A stretch of 64,000 nt of DNA from Opitutaceae bacterium BACL24 MAG-120322-bin51. GTDB taxonomy: Bacteria; Verrucomicrobiota; Verrucomicrobiia; Opitutales; Coraliomargaritaceae. The DNA lies in assembly GCA_905182465.1 (NCBI GenBank), contig CAJJBI010000001.1, positions 1 to 64,000 of the forward strand. Reading direction: 5' to 3'. Under the pieces are notes generated by a model. That model ran no database searches. It saw only the letters and a program-made list of their open reading frames with translations, and was not told the origin of the DNA. Shown one piece after another: positions 18,352 through 26,868 of the stretch; within the stretch, counting starts at the first letter, position 1, and the number at the start of each line of letters is the position of its first letter. The position numbers and the translations under genes were made by a program.

Positions 18352-19998
18352 TCAGATTTTCGCCAACCCTAGCAGCAACCCCGCTACGATCACTGCAGGT
18401 GGCAGCAGCCAAATCACCGCTGATCTCTGGGATCGTATACTGTGTAAGCAAAAGAGCAGTGTGAAGTAAGCGACCAATACGCTGTAGGCGATCCATTCGG
18501 CGAAGCCGTCGCAGTGTAAAATCATGCCTGGGATCTTGGTGCTTCCTATGACGAGCGTATCCATCATCTGAATACTTATCCACGCAGCATGGTTAATGAA
18601 GCCCGCGACACTGCTTAGCCCGACAAGTGCCAGCGAGAGCGAAACCACGCCTGTGGTAATGGCGACCGCTGCCAAATTTACTAGTAACATATTCAGTAAA
18701 ATGGCCCCAGGTGAGAGATAGCCGAAAAATGCCGCACTGAGCGGGGCGCTGGCCAGCCATGCCGAGAAACTGATGGCAAAGAGTAGAAGTAGGGCGTCTT
18801 GTATCCACGCATAGAGATGTTGTGAAGGTGCCCAGTTCGCCTTCGGCAAATAGCGGAAGGGCGCCAACTTTTCCGAAGCAGTCTCATAGAGTGGTAAGCC
18901 AAAGAGTAAAATACTCAGCACCACCGTGTAGGATAGTTGAAAGCCAATACTCCAGAGCTGCGCTGGTTGAAAGATTAAGACAAAGACGGCTGAGGCCGCT
19001 AGCGCGGCTAGTGGTGACCGCTGCCGGACAAAGGCGAAACTAGCCCAGAAAAATAGCGCCATTAAGAAAGCTCTCACCGCAGAAGGCGACGCCCCCGTGA
19101 TTTGGACATAGAGAAAGAGCAGGGGCAGTCCTATAAAGGGGCTTACTTTACGCGGTATGCGTATGAGGAGCAGAAACTGCGCGATGACCGTTGCGATGAC
19201 TCCGATATGCAAACCGCTGATCGCAAAGAAATGCATGGTTCCTGTCATACGAAAGCGGTCGGACTGCTCATCACTAAGTTCCGCTTTACGCCCGAGTAAC
19301 ATTGCCGTGTAGATGCCATCAAGGTTCTTTCCATCAGGCGCGCCGAGGCTTAGGTATTCTTGGAAGCGCAGATTCATCCTATGGCAAAATTGATCAAAGT
19401 GTGAGGGTGGACGCTCCAACTCCAGCGCACTGGTGCGTTCAAAACGGTAGTGGATACCTGTGCCTTTTAAATAGCCCTCGAAGCTGTCGGGCTCGACCTC
19501 GTGCGAAATCGGCGTGAGCACGCCAGTCGCCTTGATTTCGCTGCCGTGTTGCACGGTAAAAGCTTCCGCCTCTGGCAGTTTGATCCGAAAGAAGACTTTG
19601 TCTCCAAGTATGAGACGGCTGGTCGCATTTGCTTCAATGATTCGCGCGACACCGCTCGCATTGCCAAATTGGCTGCGTGCTTGCATGACTCGGTCGACCT
19701 CGAAGTGCAAGTAGGCCTCACGGATTGGAAGCTGCAACTGGGCGGACTCCGGTTTCGTCGGGAAGCGTAATGTGCCGTAAGACCAAGCCGACAGGGTCGC
19801 GGCGGTCATGAAGCTGAGTAGCCATAGCCCGCCGCTTTGTTTAGATAGACCATAGCTCAGCCCCGCCATCAGTCCAGCCCCGCACAGCACGAATCCAATG
19901 GGAGCTGTGACTTCGCGTGCAAGGACCAGGCCGAGAACCATGCCGATTAAAAGAAACAAGGCAGGCGCACGTGTCGGTATCTGGTTGTGGCGAGGCAT
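18352..19998 (-). CDS. ComEC/Rec2-type DNA-uptake membrane protein without nuclease domain
   Basis: 548 residues from the ATG at 19998. N-terminal membrane segments and a DUF4131-like domain (about residues 90-190), then the Competence domain with the diagnostic FFAISGLHIGV and GASPSAVRAFLMAL, and several more membrane helices. It should form the inner-membrane channel for DNA uptake. The C-terminal metallo-beta-lactamase domain of full-length ComEC (usually 700-800 residues) is absent; the protein ends with a last helix and then the terminator, so this is not a window effect. An in-frame TTG at 20007 is possible. Confidence 0.85.
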   Translation of the reverse strand: MPRHNQIPTRAPALFLLIGMVLGLVLAREVTAPIGFVLCGAGLMAGLSYGLSKQSGGLWLLSFMTAATLSAWSYGTLRFPTKPESAQLQLPIREAYLHFEVDRVMQARSQFGNASGVARIIEANATSRLILGDKVFFRIKLPEAEAFTVQHGSEIKATGVLTPISHEVEPDSFEGYLKGTGIHYRFERTSALELERPPSHFDQFCHRMNLRFQEYLSLGAPDGKNLDGIYTAMLLGRKAELSDEQSDRFRMTGTMHFFAISGLHIGVIATVIAQFLLLIRIPRKVSPFIGLPLLFLYVQITGASPSAVRAFLMALFFWASFAFVRQRSPLAALAASAVFVLIFQPAQLWSIGFQLSYTVVLSILLFGLPLYETASEKLAPFRYLPKANWAPSQHLYAWIQDALLLLFAISFSAWLASAPLSAAFFGYLSPGAILLNMLLVNLAAVAITTGVVSLSLALVGLSSVAGFINHAAWISIQMMDTLVIGSTKIPGMILHCDGFAEWIAYSVLVAYFTLLFCLHSIRSQRSAVIWLLPPAVIVAGLLLGLAKI

Positions 19999-20182
19999 TT
20001 TTCGCAAAGCTTTGAGTGCAAATTATTAACCCTAAGCCTTTAAAATCTGTTCGCACTTGCAAGACTCTAGCCTTCCGTCGAATCTAGCATCGTGTTGACA
20101 AGCGCCCGTTTGTCGCAGTTTCCGTTAGACACTTTCAACGAATTTTGAGGTCGATTCGACCGTAGACTCCTGAACTTCAATT

Positions 20183-20644
20183 ATGGATTACAAATCAATT
20201 TTTAAAAGCTGGCTGCTCGTAGCACTCGGCGTGCTCATCGCTTCGCACATGTTTACTGGCATCCGCTACACCGATACCAGTGCGCTCATCGTTGCAGTGC
20301 TCCTACTGAGTCTTTGCAACGTCTTTCTAAAGCCACTACTCATGATCTTCGCGCTGCCCTTCATCATTCTGACCTTTGGCATAGGAATTTGGATGATCAA
20401 TGCGCTGTTGTTTATGCTTGTCGGTAATTTAGTCGTTGGCTTCAGCGTTGATAGCTTTGGTGATGCACTCGCTGGGGCACTCGTGGTAAGCTTGACTGGC
20501 CTTGTGGCCAATCTGGTCTTTGGGAGAAGTAAAGTGCAAGTGCGGACGTCGCGCTCCACCCGAGATGTTGGACCTGATGCTGGTAATCCAGAACGCCCGA
20601 ATGCTCAGAAACCGATTAAAGACGACGACGTGATTGATATTTAA
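20183..20644 (+). CDS. PF04020-type membrane protein (phage holin family 4 superfamily)
   Basis: 153 residues with four hydrophobic segments (about 8-27, 34-52, 54-78 and 88-116), including LCNVFLKPLLMIFALPF and FGIGIWMINALLFMLV, which are typical of the YvlD/PF04020 group. The holin name is historical; nothing nearby suggests phage lysis. A charged tail ends KPIKDDDVIDI. TTGACA at 20095-20100 may be part of its promoter. Confidence 0.75.
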   Translation: MDYKSIFKSWLLVALGVLIASHMFTGIRYTDTSALIVAVLLLSLCNVFLKPLLMIFALPFIILTFGIGIWMINALLFMLVGNLVVGFSVDSFGDALAGALVVSLTGLVANLVFGRSKVQVRTSRSTRDVGPDAGNPERPNAQKPIKDDDVIDI

Positions 20645-20851
20645 TTGCGTGGTAACTCCGCTCGCGCGGGTATTTGCTGGAACTTTATGCTCTTGTGTGA
20701 CCGATATGACTTACAGATCCTATTGATAAAGAGAGATATAGACGATATTTAATATGCCTCGATCTTTTAATGTTTTAAAATTCATGAAAATACATTCGTA
20801 TGTTTGATAAGAATTGACTCTCATCACAACTTGTAGCTTTTAGTTTGGCTT

Positions 20852-22249
20852 ATGTCATCGACTACAAAATACGATCTCGTCGTCATCGGCGGTGGCCCAG
20901 CGGGCTACGCCGCAGCCATCCGTGCCGGTCAATTAGGCAAAAAAGTGGCCTGTGTGGAGCAAGAGCGCCCTGGCGGTACTTGCCTGAACTGGGGCTGTAT
21001 CCCCTCCAAGGCCTTGCTCAAGAGCGCGGAGCTTTTTAACAAAATACAACACAGTGAAGATTTTGGTATCACGGTCAAGGGGCTCGATTACGACTTTTCA
21101 AAGATTATTGGTCGTTCGCGCAATGTAGCGGGCACCATGGCCAAGGGGATTGGCTTCCTTTTTAAGAAAAATAAAGTCGATCACGTGATCGGAACAGGCA
21201 CGATCAATGTGCCTGGTATGGTCGAGATCACTGCCGGTAAAGATAAGGGCCAAATCCTAACTACGGAGCGCACCCTCATCGCAAGCGGCTGTAAGCCACG
21301 TCGTCTTCCTGACCTTGAGGTCGATGGCGAGCGCGTCATGACTTCCCGCCAGGCGCTGGAGATGAAAAAGCAGCCCAAGTCTATCGTTATCGTCGGTGCA
21401 GGTGCGATCGGTGCAGAGTTTGCCTACTTCCTTAATGCTTTTGGCACCAAGGTCACACTCGTCGAGATGCTCGACCATATCTTGCCGGTCGAAGATCACG
21501 AGACCGCCGCCGTTGTCGAAAAGTCTTTTAAACAGGAAGGTATCGACTGCCGGGTATCGACCGCCGTCGAGAATATCAAGGTTAACGCCAAGAGCGTGAA
21601 GATGGATCTGGTCAAGGGGGACAAGACTGAGAGCATCACGGCTGATTCGATTCTTCTGGCTATTGGAGTCGTCGCGAATACCGAGGGCCTACTTTCACCG
21701 CGCGTTAACCTAAAGCTCGATCGCGGCTACGTAAAGGTCGACGATAACTATGAGTCTTCCGTCAAAGGCATTTTTGCTGCCGGCGACATCATTGGACCAC
21801 CTTGGCTCGCACACGTGGCCACTTTTGAAGCTATCCAGGCCGTCAATGGTATGTTCGGGCATAGCAAGCCCGAGCGCGTTCGCGAGTTCCCTGGTTGCAC
21901 TTATTGTCTGCCGCAGGTCGCCTCCATCGGTAAGACCGAGAAGGCGCTCAAGGCAGAGGGCATCGACTACAAGGTCGGTAAATTCCCATTCCAAGCTTCA
22001 GGTAAGGCCGTTGCCTCGAACCAGCCAGAAGGCTTCGTTAAGATGCTGGTCGATCCAAAGCACGGCGAGATTCTCGGTGCTCACATCGTCGGTTCCGACG
22101 CGACCGAATTGATCGCTGAATACGGTCTAGGCATGAAGCTCGAAGCCACCGCAGAGGAGATACATAATACCATCCACGCGCACCCCACACTGAGTGAGGC
22201 AATGATGGAAGCTGCTGCTGCCGTATTTGGCGAAGCGATTCATATTTGA
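20852..22249 (+). CDS. lpdA: dihydrolipoamide dehydrogenase
   Basis: 465-residue E3 flavoprotein that reoxidises lipoyl groups of 2-oxoacid dehydrogenases or the glycine cleavage system. FAD loop GGGPAGYAAA (13-22), redox disulfide GGTCLNWGC (Cys44, Cys49), NAD loop VGAGAIGAEF, and the catalytic His in HAHPTLSE near the C-terminus. It stands alone, without E1 or E2 genes nearby, and ends at its own terminator. Confidence 0.96.
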   Translation: MSSTTKYDLVVIGGGPAGYAAAIRAGQLGKKVACVEQERPGGTCLNWGCIPSKALLKSAELFNKIQHSEDFGITVKGLDYDFSKIIGRSRNVAGTMAKGIGFLFKKNKVDHVIGTGTINVPGMVEITAGKDKGQILTTERTLIASGCKPRRLPDLEVDGERVMTSRQALEMKKQPKSIVIVGAGAIGAEFAYFLNAFGTKVTLVEMLDHILPVEDHETAAVVEKSFKQEGIDCRVSTAVENIKVNAKSVKMDLVKGDKTESITADSILLAIGVVANTEGLLSPRVNLKLDRGYVKVDDNYESSVKGIFAAGDIIGPPWLAHVATFEAIQAVNGMFGHSKPERVREFPGCTYCLPQVASIGKTEKALKAEGIDYKVGKFPFQASGKAVASNQPEGFVKMLVDPKHGEILGAHIVGSDATELIAEYGLGMKLEATAEEIHNTIHAHPTLSEAMMEAAAAVFGEAIHI

Positions 22250-22296
22250 GCCTAACGCAGGTATCTCGCCTGCGCTTCAATTGAAGTCATTTACAA

Positions 22297-22330
22297 AAGG
22301 TCAGATTCACTCGGAATTTGGCCTTTTTTG
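22297..22330 (+). terminator. rho-independent terminator after lpdA
   Basis: Twelve-pair stem AAGGTCAGATTC / GGAATTTGGCCTT (two G-U pairs, loop ACTC) followed by six T. Confidence 0.88.
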
Positions 22331-22348
22331 TGTCAGCATACTCACTGC

Positions 22349-23323
22349 ATGTTAAAGCCAATCGATCGAGGTGGACTCCTCCTACCAAGCCTCCAACTAT
22401 GGTTCGACCCGCGCAAACGTAAGCCCTTTGCGGTCGTTTCGCATGCGCATGGAGACCATGTCGCCAATCACGATTGCTACCTAGCCACACCCGAGACCAT
22501 CGCCCTCATACGTGTGCGTAATGGCAACGCTCTAGCTATGCGAGGTAAGGCACTGCCTTATGGCGAAGTTTATCAAGGCGAAGGCTATCGCCTTCAGTTC
22601 TATCCCGCCGGCCACGTGCTTGGCTCTGCCATGGTGTATGTTGAGACGGACGCCGGTGAGACTTTCCTCTACACGGGTGACTTTAAAACGCGCAAAGGCC
22701 TATCGGCCGAGGCGATCGATATCCCGCAGGCCGATACGATCGTGATGGAGACCACCTTTGGGCGCTCCGATTATGTATTCCCCGATTTCGAGGAGACTTG
22801 TCAGCGAATCCACGCCTTTTGCGACCGCGCCACTGCTGAGAAGAAAACGCCCGTCTTGTTGGCCTACAGCTTAGGCAAAGCGCAGGAGCTAATGAAAATC
22901 GTCGAGAGCCGCTCGCAGGCATTGATGGTTTACAAGACGATAGCTCCGCTCAATCAAGTCTATGCCTCCTTTGGTGTTTCTATGCCGCAGACCCGACCGC
23001 TGGACTTTCTTAATATGAGTGAGAGTCTCGTCGTCATGCCACCCTCAGTTTTAAAGAAGTTGCCGCGCAAGGACTGCCTCATAGCGATGGTCAGCGGGTG
23101 GGGTATGAACGATTCGGCTAAGTATCGTTACGGTGTGGATGAGGTCATCCCGCTCTCGGACCACGCCGATTATCCCGACTTATTGAAATTCGTGGATGCC
23201 GTGAAACCGAAGGCCGTATACACGACTCATGGCTATGAAAAAGAGTTTGCCGCCACGCTTCGTCAGCGAGGCTACGAGGCCTGGTCGCTCTCTGGCGACG
23301 ATCAACTGGAGCTGACGCTCTAG
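22349..23323 (+). CDS. MBL-fold exonuclease-like protein
   Basis: 324 residues from the ATG at 22349 (a TTG at 22328 is possible). Metallo-beta-lactamase motif SHAHGDH (His32, His34, Asp36, His37), then PAGHVLGSAMVYVE and LYTGDFKTR, and late His in SDHADYPDL and TTHGYEKEF. This is the pattern of mRNA 3'-end processing/beta-CASP-like proteins and of the exonucleases that accompany ATP-dependent DNA ligases. No ligase gene is adjacent, so a DNA repair role is only possible. Convergent with the next gene. Confidence 0.8.
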   Translation: MLKPIDRGGLLLPSLQLWFDPRKRKPFAVVSHAHGDHVANHDCYLATPETIALIRVRNGNALAMRGKALPYGEVYQGEGYRLQFYPAGHVLGSAMVYVETDAGETFLYTGDFKTRKGLSAEAIDIPQADTIVMETTFGRSDYVFPDFEETCQRIHAFCDRATAEKKTPVLLAYSLGKAQELMKIVESRSQALMVYKTIAPLNQVYASFGVSMPQTRPLDFLNMSESLVVMPPSVLKKLPRKDCLIAMVSGWGMNDSAKYRYGVDEVIPLSDHADYPDLLKFVDAVKPKAVYTTHGYEKEFAATLRQRGYEAWSLSGDDQLELTL

Positions 23324-23358
23324 CGTATTCTACATTTAGTTGGACTCCTTTCCTGAGC

Positions 23359-23664
23359 CTACTTGATTCCAAGCCTCGTTCGTGCCTCATTACACTGATC
23401 ACTGCCTGCTTCAAAGCGGCGGCAGACTGCGGGTCGCGTTGCGTAGATACGGCAGAGCTGATCCTCTTTCAAAAAGGCACACTGCTGCAAAAAGGGCAGA
23501 GGATGCATTTGATAAGCTTTGTGCTCAGTTGCTAGGTGCGGCTCCACTTTACGGGTCTCGCGCCGGATTGCTGGCTCGCGTGCGGCGTCGGCCTCACTCG
23601 CAAAGATTGGAAAACAGCGGCAGCAAGCACCGCAGTTTTCGCAATCGTAGATTTCACTGCTCAT
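23359..23664 (-). CDS. YkgJ-family cysteine cluster protein
   Basis: 101 residues with eight Cys arranged as DCENCGACCRCFP near the start, then CAFL, CRIYATRPAVCRRF and QCNEAR. This is the UPF0153/YkgJ pattern, thought to bind zinc or an iron-sulfur cluster. Function unknown. Convergent with the MBL-fold gene. Confidence 0.88.
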   Translation of the reverse strand: MSSEIYDCENCGACCRCFPIFASEADAAREPAIRRETRKVEPHLATEHKAYQMHPLPFLQQCAFLKEDQLCRIYATRPAVCRRFEAGSDQCNEARTRLGIK

Positions 23665-23773
23665 ATTCTTGTCTGACTGGCGCTGTGTCCGCTTAGTCGC
23701 CCCAAAGTTTTAGAGCTTCGTCTGCCAAAGATGCGTCCGAGGGGCGCGGACAGCAGAGTACAGAAGGCAATTA

Positions 23774-24319
23774 TCAGCATATCCAGATCAGGTCACCTTC
23801 ATCGACTTGATCAAATAGCTCGATCACATCGGCATTGAGCATTTCCACGCAGCCGCCGCTGAAGGGTTGGCTGATACGGTCTTCATGGTTGCTGCCATGT
23901 ATGTAAATGTAGCGGTCGTAAGAGTCGCGACCCTCGCCGCAATTTTTGCCGATTTCCAAACCACGTAGGCGGAGGATACGGCTGGTGATCAAATTACGCT
24001 CCGCATCTTCTGGAGAGACTTGGCCATAGACTTGTCCTGTGGACACTCTGCCTTTGAAGACTGTCCCCTCGGGCGCGTCGGCTCCGATCTTATCGGCAAT
24101 CGCGTGAAGGCCAGTCGGCGTGCCGTAGGAGTCAGCGAGGCATGAAGGGGGATTTTTTGAGGTGGAGATGGCGAAAACGGCGGATATTTTTCCCTTTTCT
24201 AGTAGTGCCATTTCTTGTTTTTCGATCAAGATGACCAAGATGCGACTTGTCGGCGTGATTGACAAGTCCACGCAGCTTTGTTTTACACGCGCGCTTTCCT
24301 CTATAAAATCATATGGCAT
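23774..24319 (-). CDS. L,D-transpeptidase (YkuD domain)
   Basis: 181 residues. YkuD fold from SRILVILIEKQEMALLEKGK; catalytic motif YIHGSN (His141) and SGGCVEM (Cys157). Such enzymes make 3-3 cross-links or attach proteins to peptidoglycan. No signal peptide is visible, which is unusual for an envelope enzyme, so either export is atypical or the start is wrong. A GTG at 24286 would remove a 7-base overlap with the divergent asd gene. Confidence 0.85.
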   Translation of the reverse strand: MPYDFIEESARVKQSCVDLSITPTSRILVILIEKQEMALLEKGKISAVFAISTSKNPPSCLADSYGTPTGLHAIADKIGADAPEGTVFKGRVSTGQVYGQVSPEDAERNLITSRILRLRGLEIGKNCGEGRDSYDRYIYIHGSNHEDRISQPFSGGCVEMLNADVIELFDQVDEGDLIWIC

Positions 24320-25323
24320 ATAATGTAGGTATCCTCGGAGCGACTGGTGCAGTCGGTCAAGAAATCATTCGTCTCCTCCACGAGCGCGAGTTCCCCATTG
24401 CGGAGCTCCGGCTCCTTGCGTCGGCTCGTTCGGCGGGCAAGGAGCAATCCTTCGGTGGCAAGACATGGACGATCCAAGAAGCCACACCCGAGAGTTTTGA
24501 AGGTCTGGATATTTGTATCTTTAGCGCTGGAGGCGATCAGTCGAAGCTATTTGCTGATGAAGCCGTCAAGCGCGGTTGCGTGGTGGTTGATAACAGCTCT
24601 GCCTTCCGTCAAGATCCAGATGTGCCGCTCGTCATCCCTGAGATCAATCCGGACGCAGTCGACGACCACAAGGGCATCCTAGCGAATCCGAATTGCTCGA
24701 CTGCGATCTCCCTGATGGGTCTCTACCCCTTGCACAAAGCCTTTGGGCTGAAGTCTTTTATCGCTTCCACCTATCAAGCTGTTTCCGGCAGTGGTGCCTG
24801 GGGCATCGTCGAACTGGAGCAACAAGCCCGCGCTTGGGCAGAGGGTGGCGAAATAAAGAAGGAGGTTTATCCGCACCAGATCGCATTTAATTTGCTACCA
24901 CATGTGGATGCCTTCCTCGACGACGGCTACACCAAGGAAGAAATGAAGATGCTTAATGAAGGCCGTAAGATTATGGGCATCGATGATCTCCGGGTCACTT
25001 GCACCTGTGTGCGCGTGCCCGTCTTTCGCGCACACTCTATCTCAATCAGCGCTGAATTTGAAAAGCCGGTCACGGTGGAAGCTGCCCGCGAAGCAGTGCG
25101 TAATTTCGAAGGTTCTGAACTCGTCGATAATCCCGAAAATGCGGAATATCCCATGCCGCTCAACTACTCGGAAGTCGTTCCCTGTGGCGTCGGCCGAATC
25201 CGCAAGGACTCTGTCTTCGAAAACGGCCTCGCTCTCTGGGTGACTGGTGACCAGCTTTGGAAAGGCGCTGCACTCAACGCCATCCAGATCGCTGAATTAT
25301 TGCATAAGAAGGGTAAACTCTAA
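24313..25323 (+). CDS. asd: aspartate-semialdehyde dehydrogenase
   Basis: 336 residues. Makes aspartate semialdehyde for lysine/diaminopimelate, threonine and methionine. NADP loop GILGATGAVGQE (6-17) and the catalytic Cys128 in NPNCSTAI. The ATG at 24313 overlaps the start of the divergent L,D-transpeptidase; the two products share a link to peptidoglycan through diaminopimelate. Confidence 0.97.
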   Translation: MAYNVGILGATGAVGQEIIRLLHEREFPIAELRLLASARSAGKEQSFGGKTWTIQEATPESFEGLDICIFSAGGDQSKLFADEAVKRGCVVVDNSSAFRQDPDVPLVIPEINPDAVDDHKGILANPNCSTAISLMGLYPLHKAFGLKSFIASTYQAVSGSGAWGIVELEQQARAWAEGGEIKKEVYPHQIAFNLLPHVDAFLDDGYTKEEMKMLNEGRKIMGIDDLRVTCTCVRVPVFRAHSISISAEFEKPVTVEAAREAVRNFEGSELVDNPENAEYPMPLNYSEVVPCGVGRIRKDSVFENGLALWVTGDQLWKGAALNAIQIAELLHKKGKL

Positions 25324-25382
25324 TCGAGAGTGCTACGTCACTAGCCTAGCAAGGCTACGCAGACGCGCCTCCATCCATTTAG

Positions 25383-25787
25383 ATGATAGCTATACCTGAA
25401 CTTCACAGCCTCGTCGATTTTGGTATGTGTGTCGTGCTATGGCTTGTCCAGCTTGTCATATACCCTAGCTTTCTTAGGCTTGAATCAAGCGAGTTAATCG
25501 CTTGGCACAAAGCCTACACCTTCCGTGTTTCCTTCGTCATCCTGCCGCTGATGTTCGGACAGCTTGCGCTCTCTATTTTGAGTGTCGTGGGCGACGCTAG
25601 CATCCTAGAGTGGACCGCTTTTGCATTCGTTCTGGTTTGCTGGATACTTACCTTTTTTGTCTCCGTGCCTCTGCACCGAAAGATCGAGCAAAATGATATC
25701 ACTAGGGAAACACGCCAAAAACTGATCACAACGAATTGGCCCAGAACCATTCTTTGGTCGGTAATTTTTGGTTTAGGCTTATTTTGA
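25383..25787 (+). CDS. four-helix membrane protein, function unknown
   Basis: 134 residues with four hydrophobic stretches (about 14-32, 48-67, 74-95 and 117-133). Motifs VIYPSFLRL, WHKAYTFRVSFVILPLM and SVPLHRKIEQ resemble uncharacterised DUF1772-like small membrane proteins. Not recognised further. Follows asd after 59 bases on the same strand. Confidence 0.7.
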   Translation: MIAIPELHSLVDFGMCVVLWLVQLVIYPSFLRLESSELIAWHKAYTFRVSFVILPLMFGQLALSILSVVGDASILEWTAFAFVLVCWILTFFVSVPLHRKIEQNDITRETRQKLITTNWPRTILWSVIFGLGLF

Positions 25788-25842
25788 TGCGCGAAAGTAT
25801 TCGACGCGGCCTCAAATATACTTTTGCTACCAATATTCTAAT

Positions 25843-25919
<77 letters not shown>

Positions 25920-25924
25920 TTTTA

Positions 25925-25957
25925 AAGTCCTTATCTTCAATGGGTAAGGGCTTTTTT
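25925..25957 (+). terminator. rho-independent terminator after the tRNA
   Basis: Stem AAGTCCTTATC / GGGTAAGGGCTT with loop TTCAAT, then six T. Confidence 0.85.
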
Positions 25958-26115
25958 GTAACCAGCTTTCTAGGTGAAGGGTATTTGGATGGACTATTCT
26001 CGCACTTATTTCGGAAAGCTATCTCCCTCATGAAGTTACTTAAGCGCTCTTGAAATGGAGAAGGCGAAAAGAATGCGATGCAGAATTTCCCTGCGTGTCA
26101 GTGACTAACTGCGAC

Positions 26116-26868
26116 TTATCTACGCCGCCTTCTCAGTAGGGATACAGTCGCTAATAAGCCCATGATTACCGCGAATCTACTTGGCTCTGGAATCGAAGAA
26201 ATTAGCCGCACATTATCCATACCTATCGCACCAGAGAACTCGTCGCCCAATGCTGAATTTCCCGTACTGGAGGCGATGAAACGGAAGCCCTTTATGTCTG
26301 ATAAAGTATCTATAAAAGAGTCTTGTCCAAAGCCTCCATTGAAATCCCCCACACGCTGCATTTCAGTCTCAAGAATATTAAAACTAGCGCCTCCCCAACC
26401 ACTTCCTGGTGAGAATGTTGCATATGTTGTACTGACCCACCAAGTCCCCGATGAAATCATCGGGTTTGTAACATTTGAGAGTGCTAAACGTAAATAGACA
26501 GGTTCATCCGCACTCCAGTTGTTAAAGTCCAACTCAACACTTTGAATTCCTTTAGCATTAAAATTTCCTAACCAAGGATCGCTTCCTATAACAGTGGAAT
26601 CGACTGGCCTGCGCACAATCATCTTAGACTTAAGGCCACCACCTCCATTTATATTGATTTCTTTACGCAAATACGAATTACCCGGATCAATTGCATCTTG
26701 TGTGCTGAGGAAAGAATTAGCACCGCCTCCCCAGTCATCCGTTTGAAATGTGAAATCGCTTTCTACCCAAGTAAAAGAGGACCCAAACAAGCAACTAGAC
26801 GAGCATGCAAGGAGGGAAATAAGCGCATATGTGTTAAACCTTTTAATAATAGTTAACTCCGTCCTCAA
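26116..26868 (-). CDS. PEP-CTERM domain protein
   Basis: 250 residues. N-terminal signal peptide (hydrophobic to about residue 29), a beta-rich Gly/Ser/Asn body, and a C-terminal sorting signal: IPEPSRF, a hydrophobic stretch VIMGLLATVSLL and a basic tail RRRRR. Exosortase should cleave at PEP and anchor or release it at the surface. The start is TTG, overlapping the DUF1501 stop (TTGA), so the two are translationally coupled. No exosortase gene is in the window. Confidence 0.88.
   Translation of the reverse strand: MRTELTIIKRFNTYALISLLACSSSCLFGSSFTWVESDFTFQTDDWGGGANSFLSTQDAIDPGNSYLRKEININGGGGLKSKMIVRRPVDSTVIGSDPWLGNFNAKGIQSVELDFNNWSADEPVYLRLALSNVTNPMISSGTWWVSTTYATFSPGSGWGGASFNILETEMQRVGDFNGGFGQDSFIDTLSDIKGFRFIASSTGNSALGDEFSGAIGMDNVRLISSIPEPSRFAVIMGLLATVSLLRRRRR

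Noticed and set aside
20183-20644. Phage lysis module
   Set aside because: The PF04020 protein carries a holin name only by family history; no endolysin or other phage gene is nearby.
23382-23696. 104-codon plus-strand frame
   Set aside because: Antisense to the Cys-rich YkgJ-type gene, whose Cys pattern is conserved and clearly the real product.
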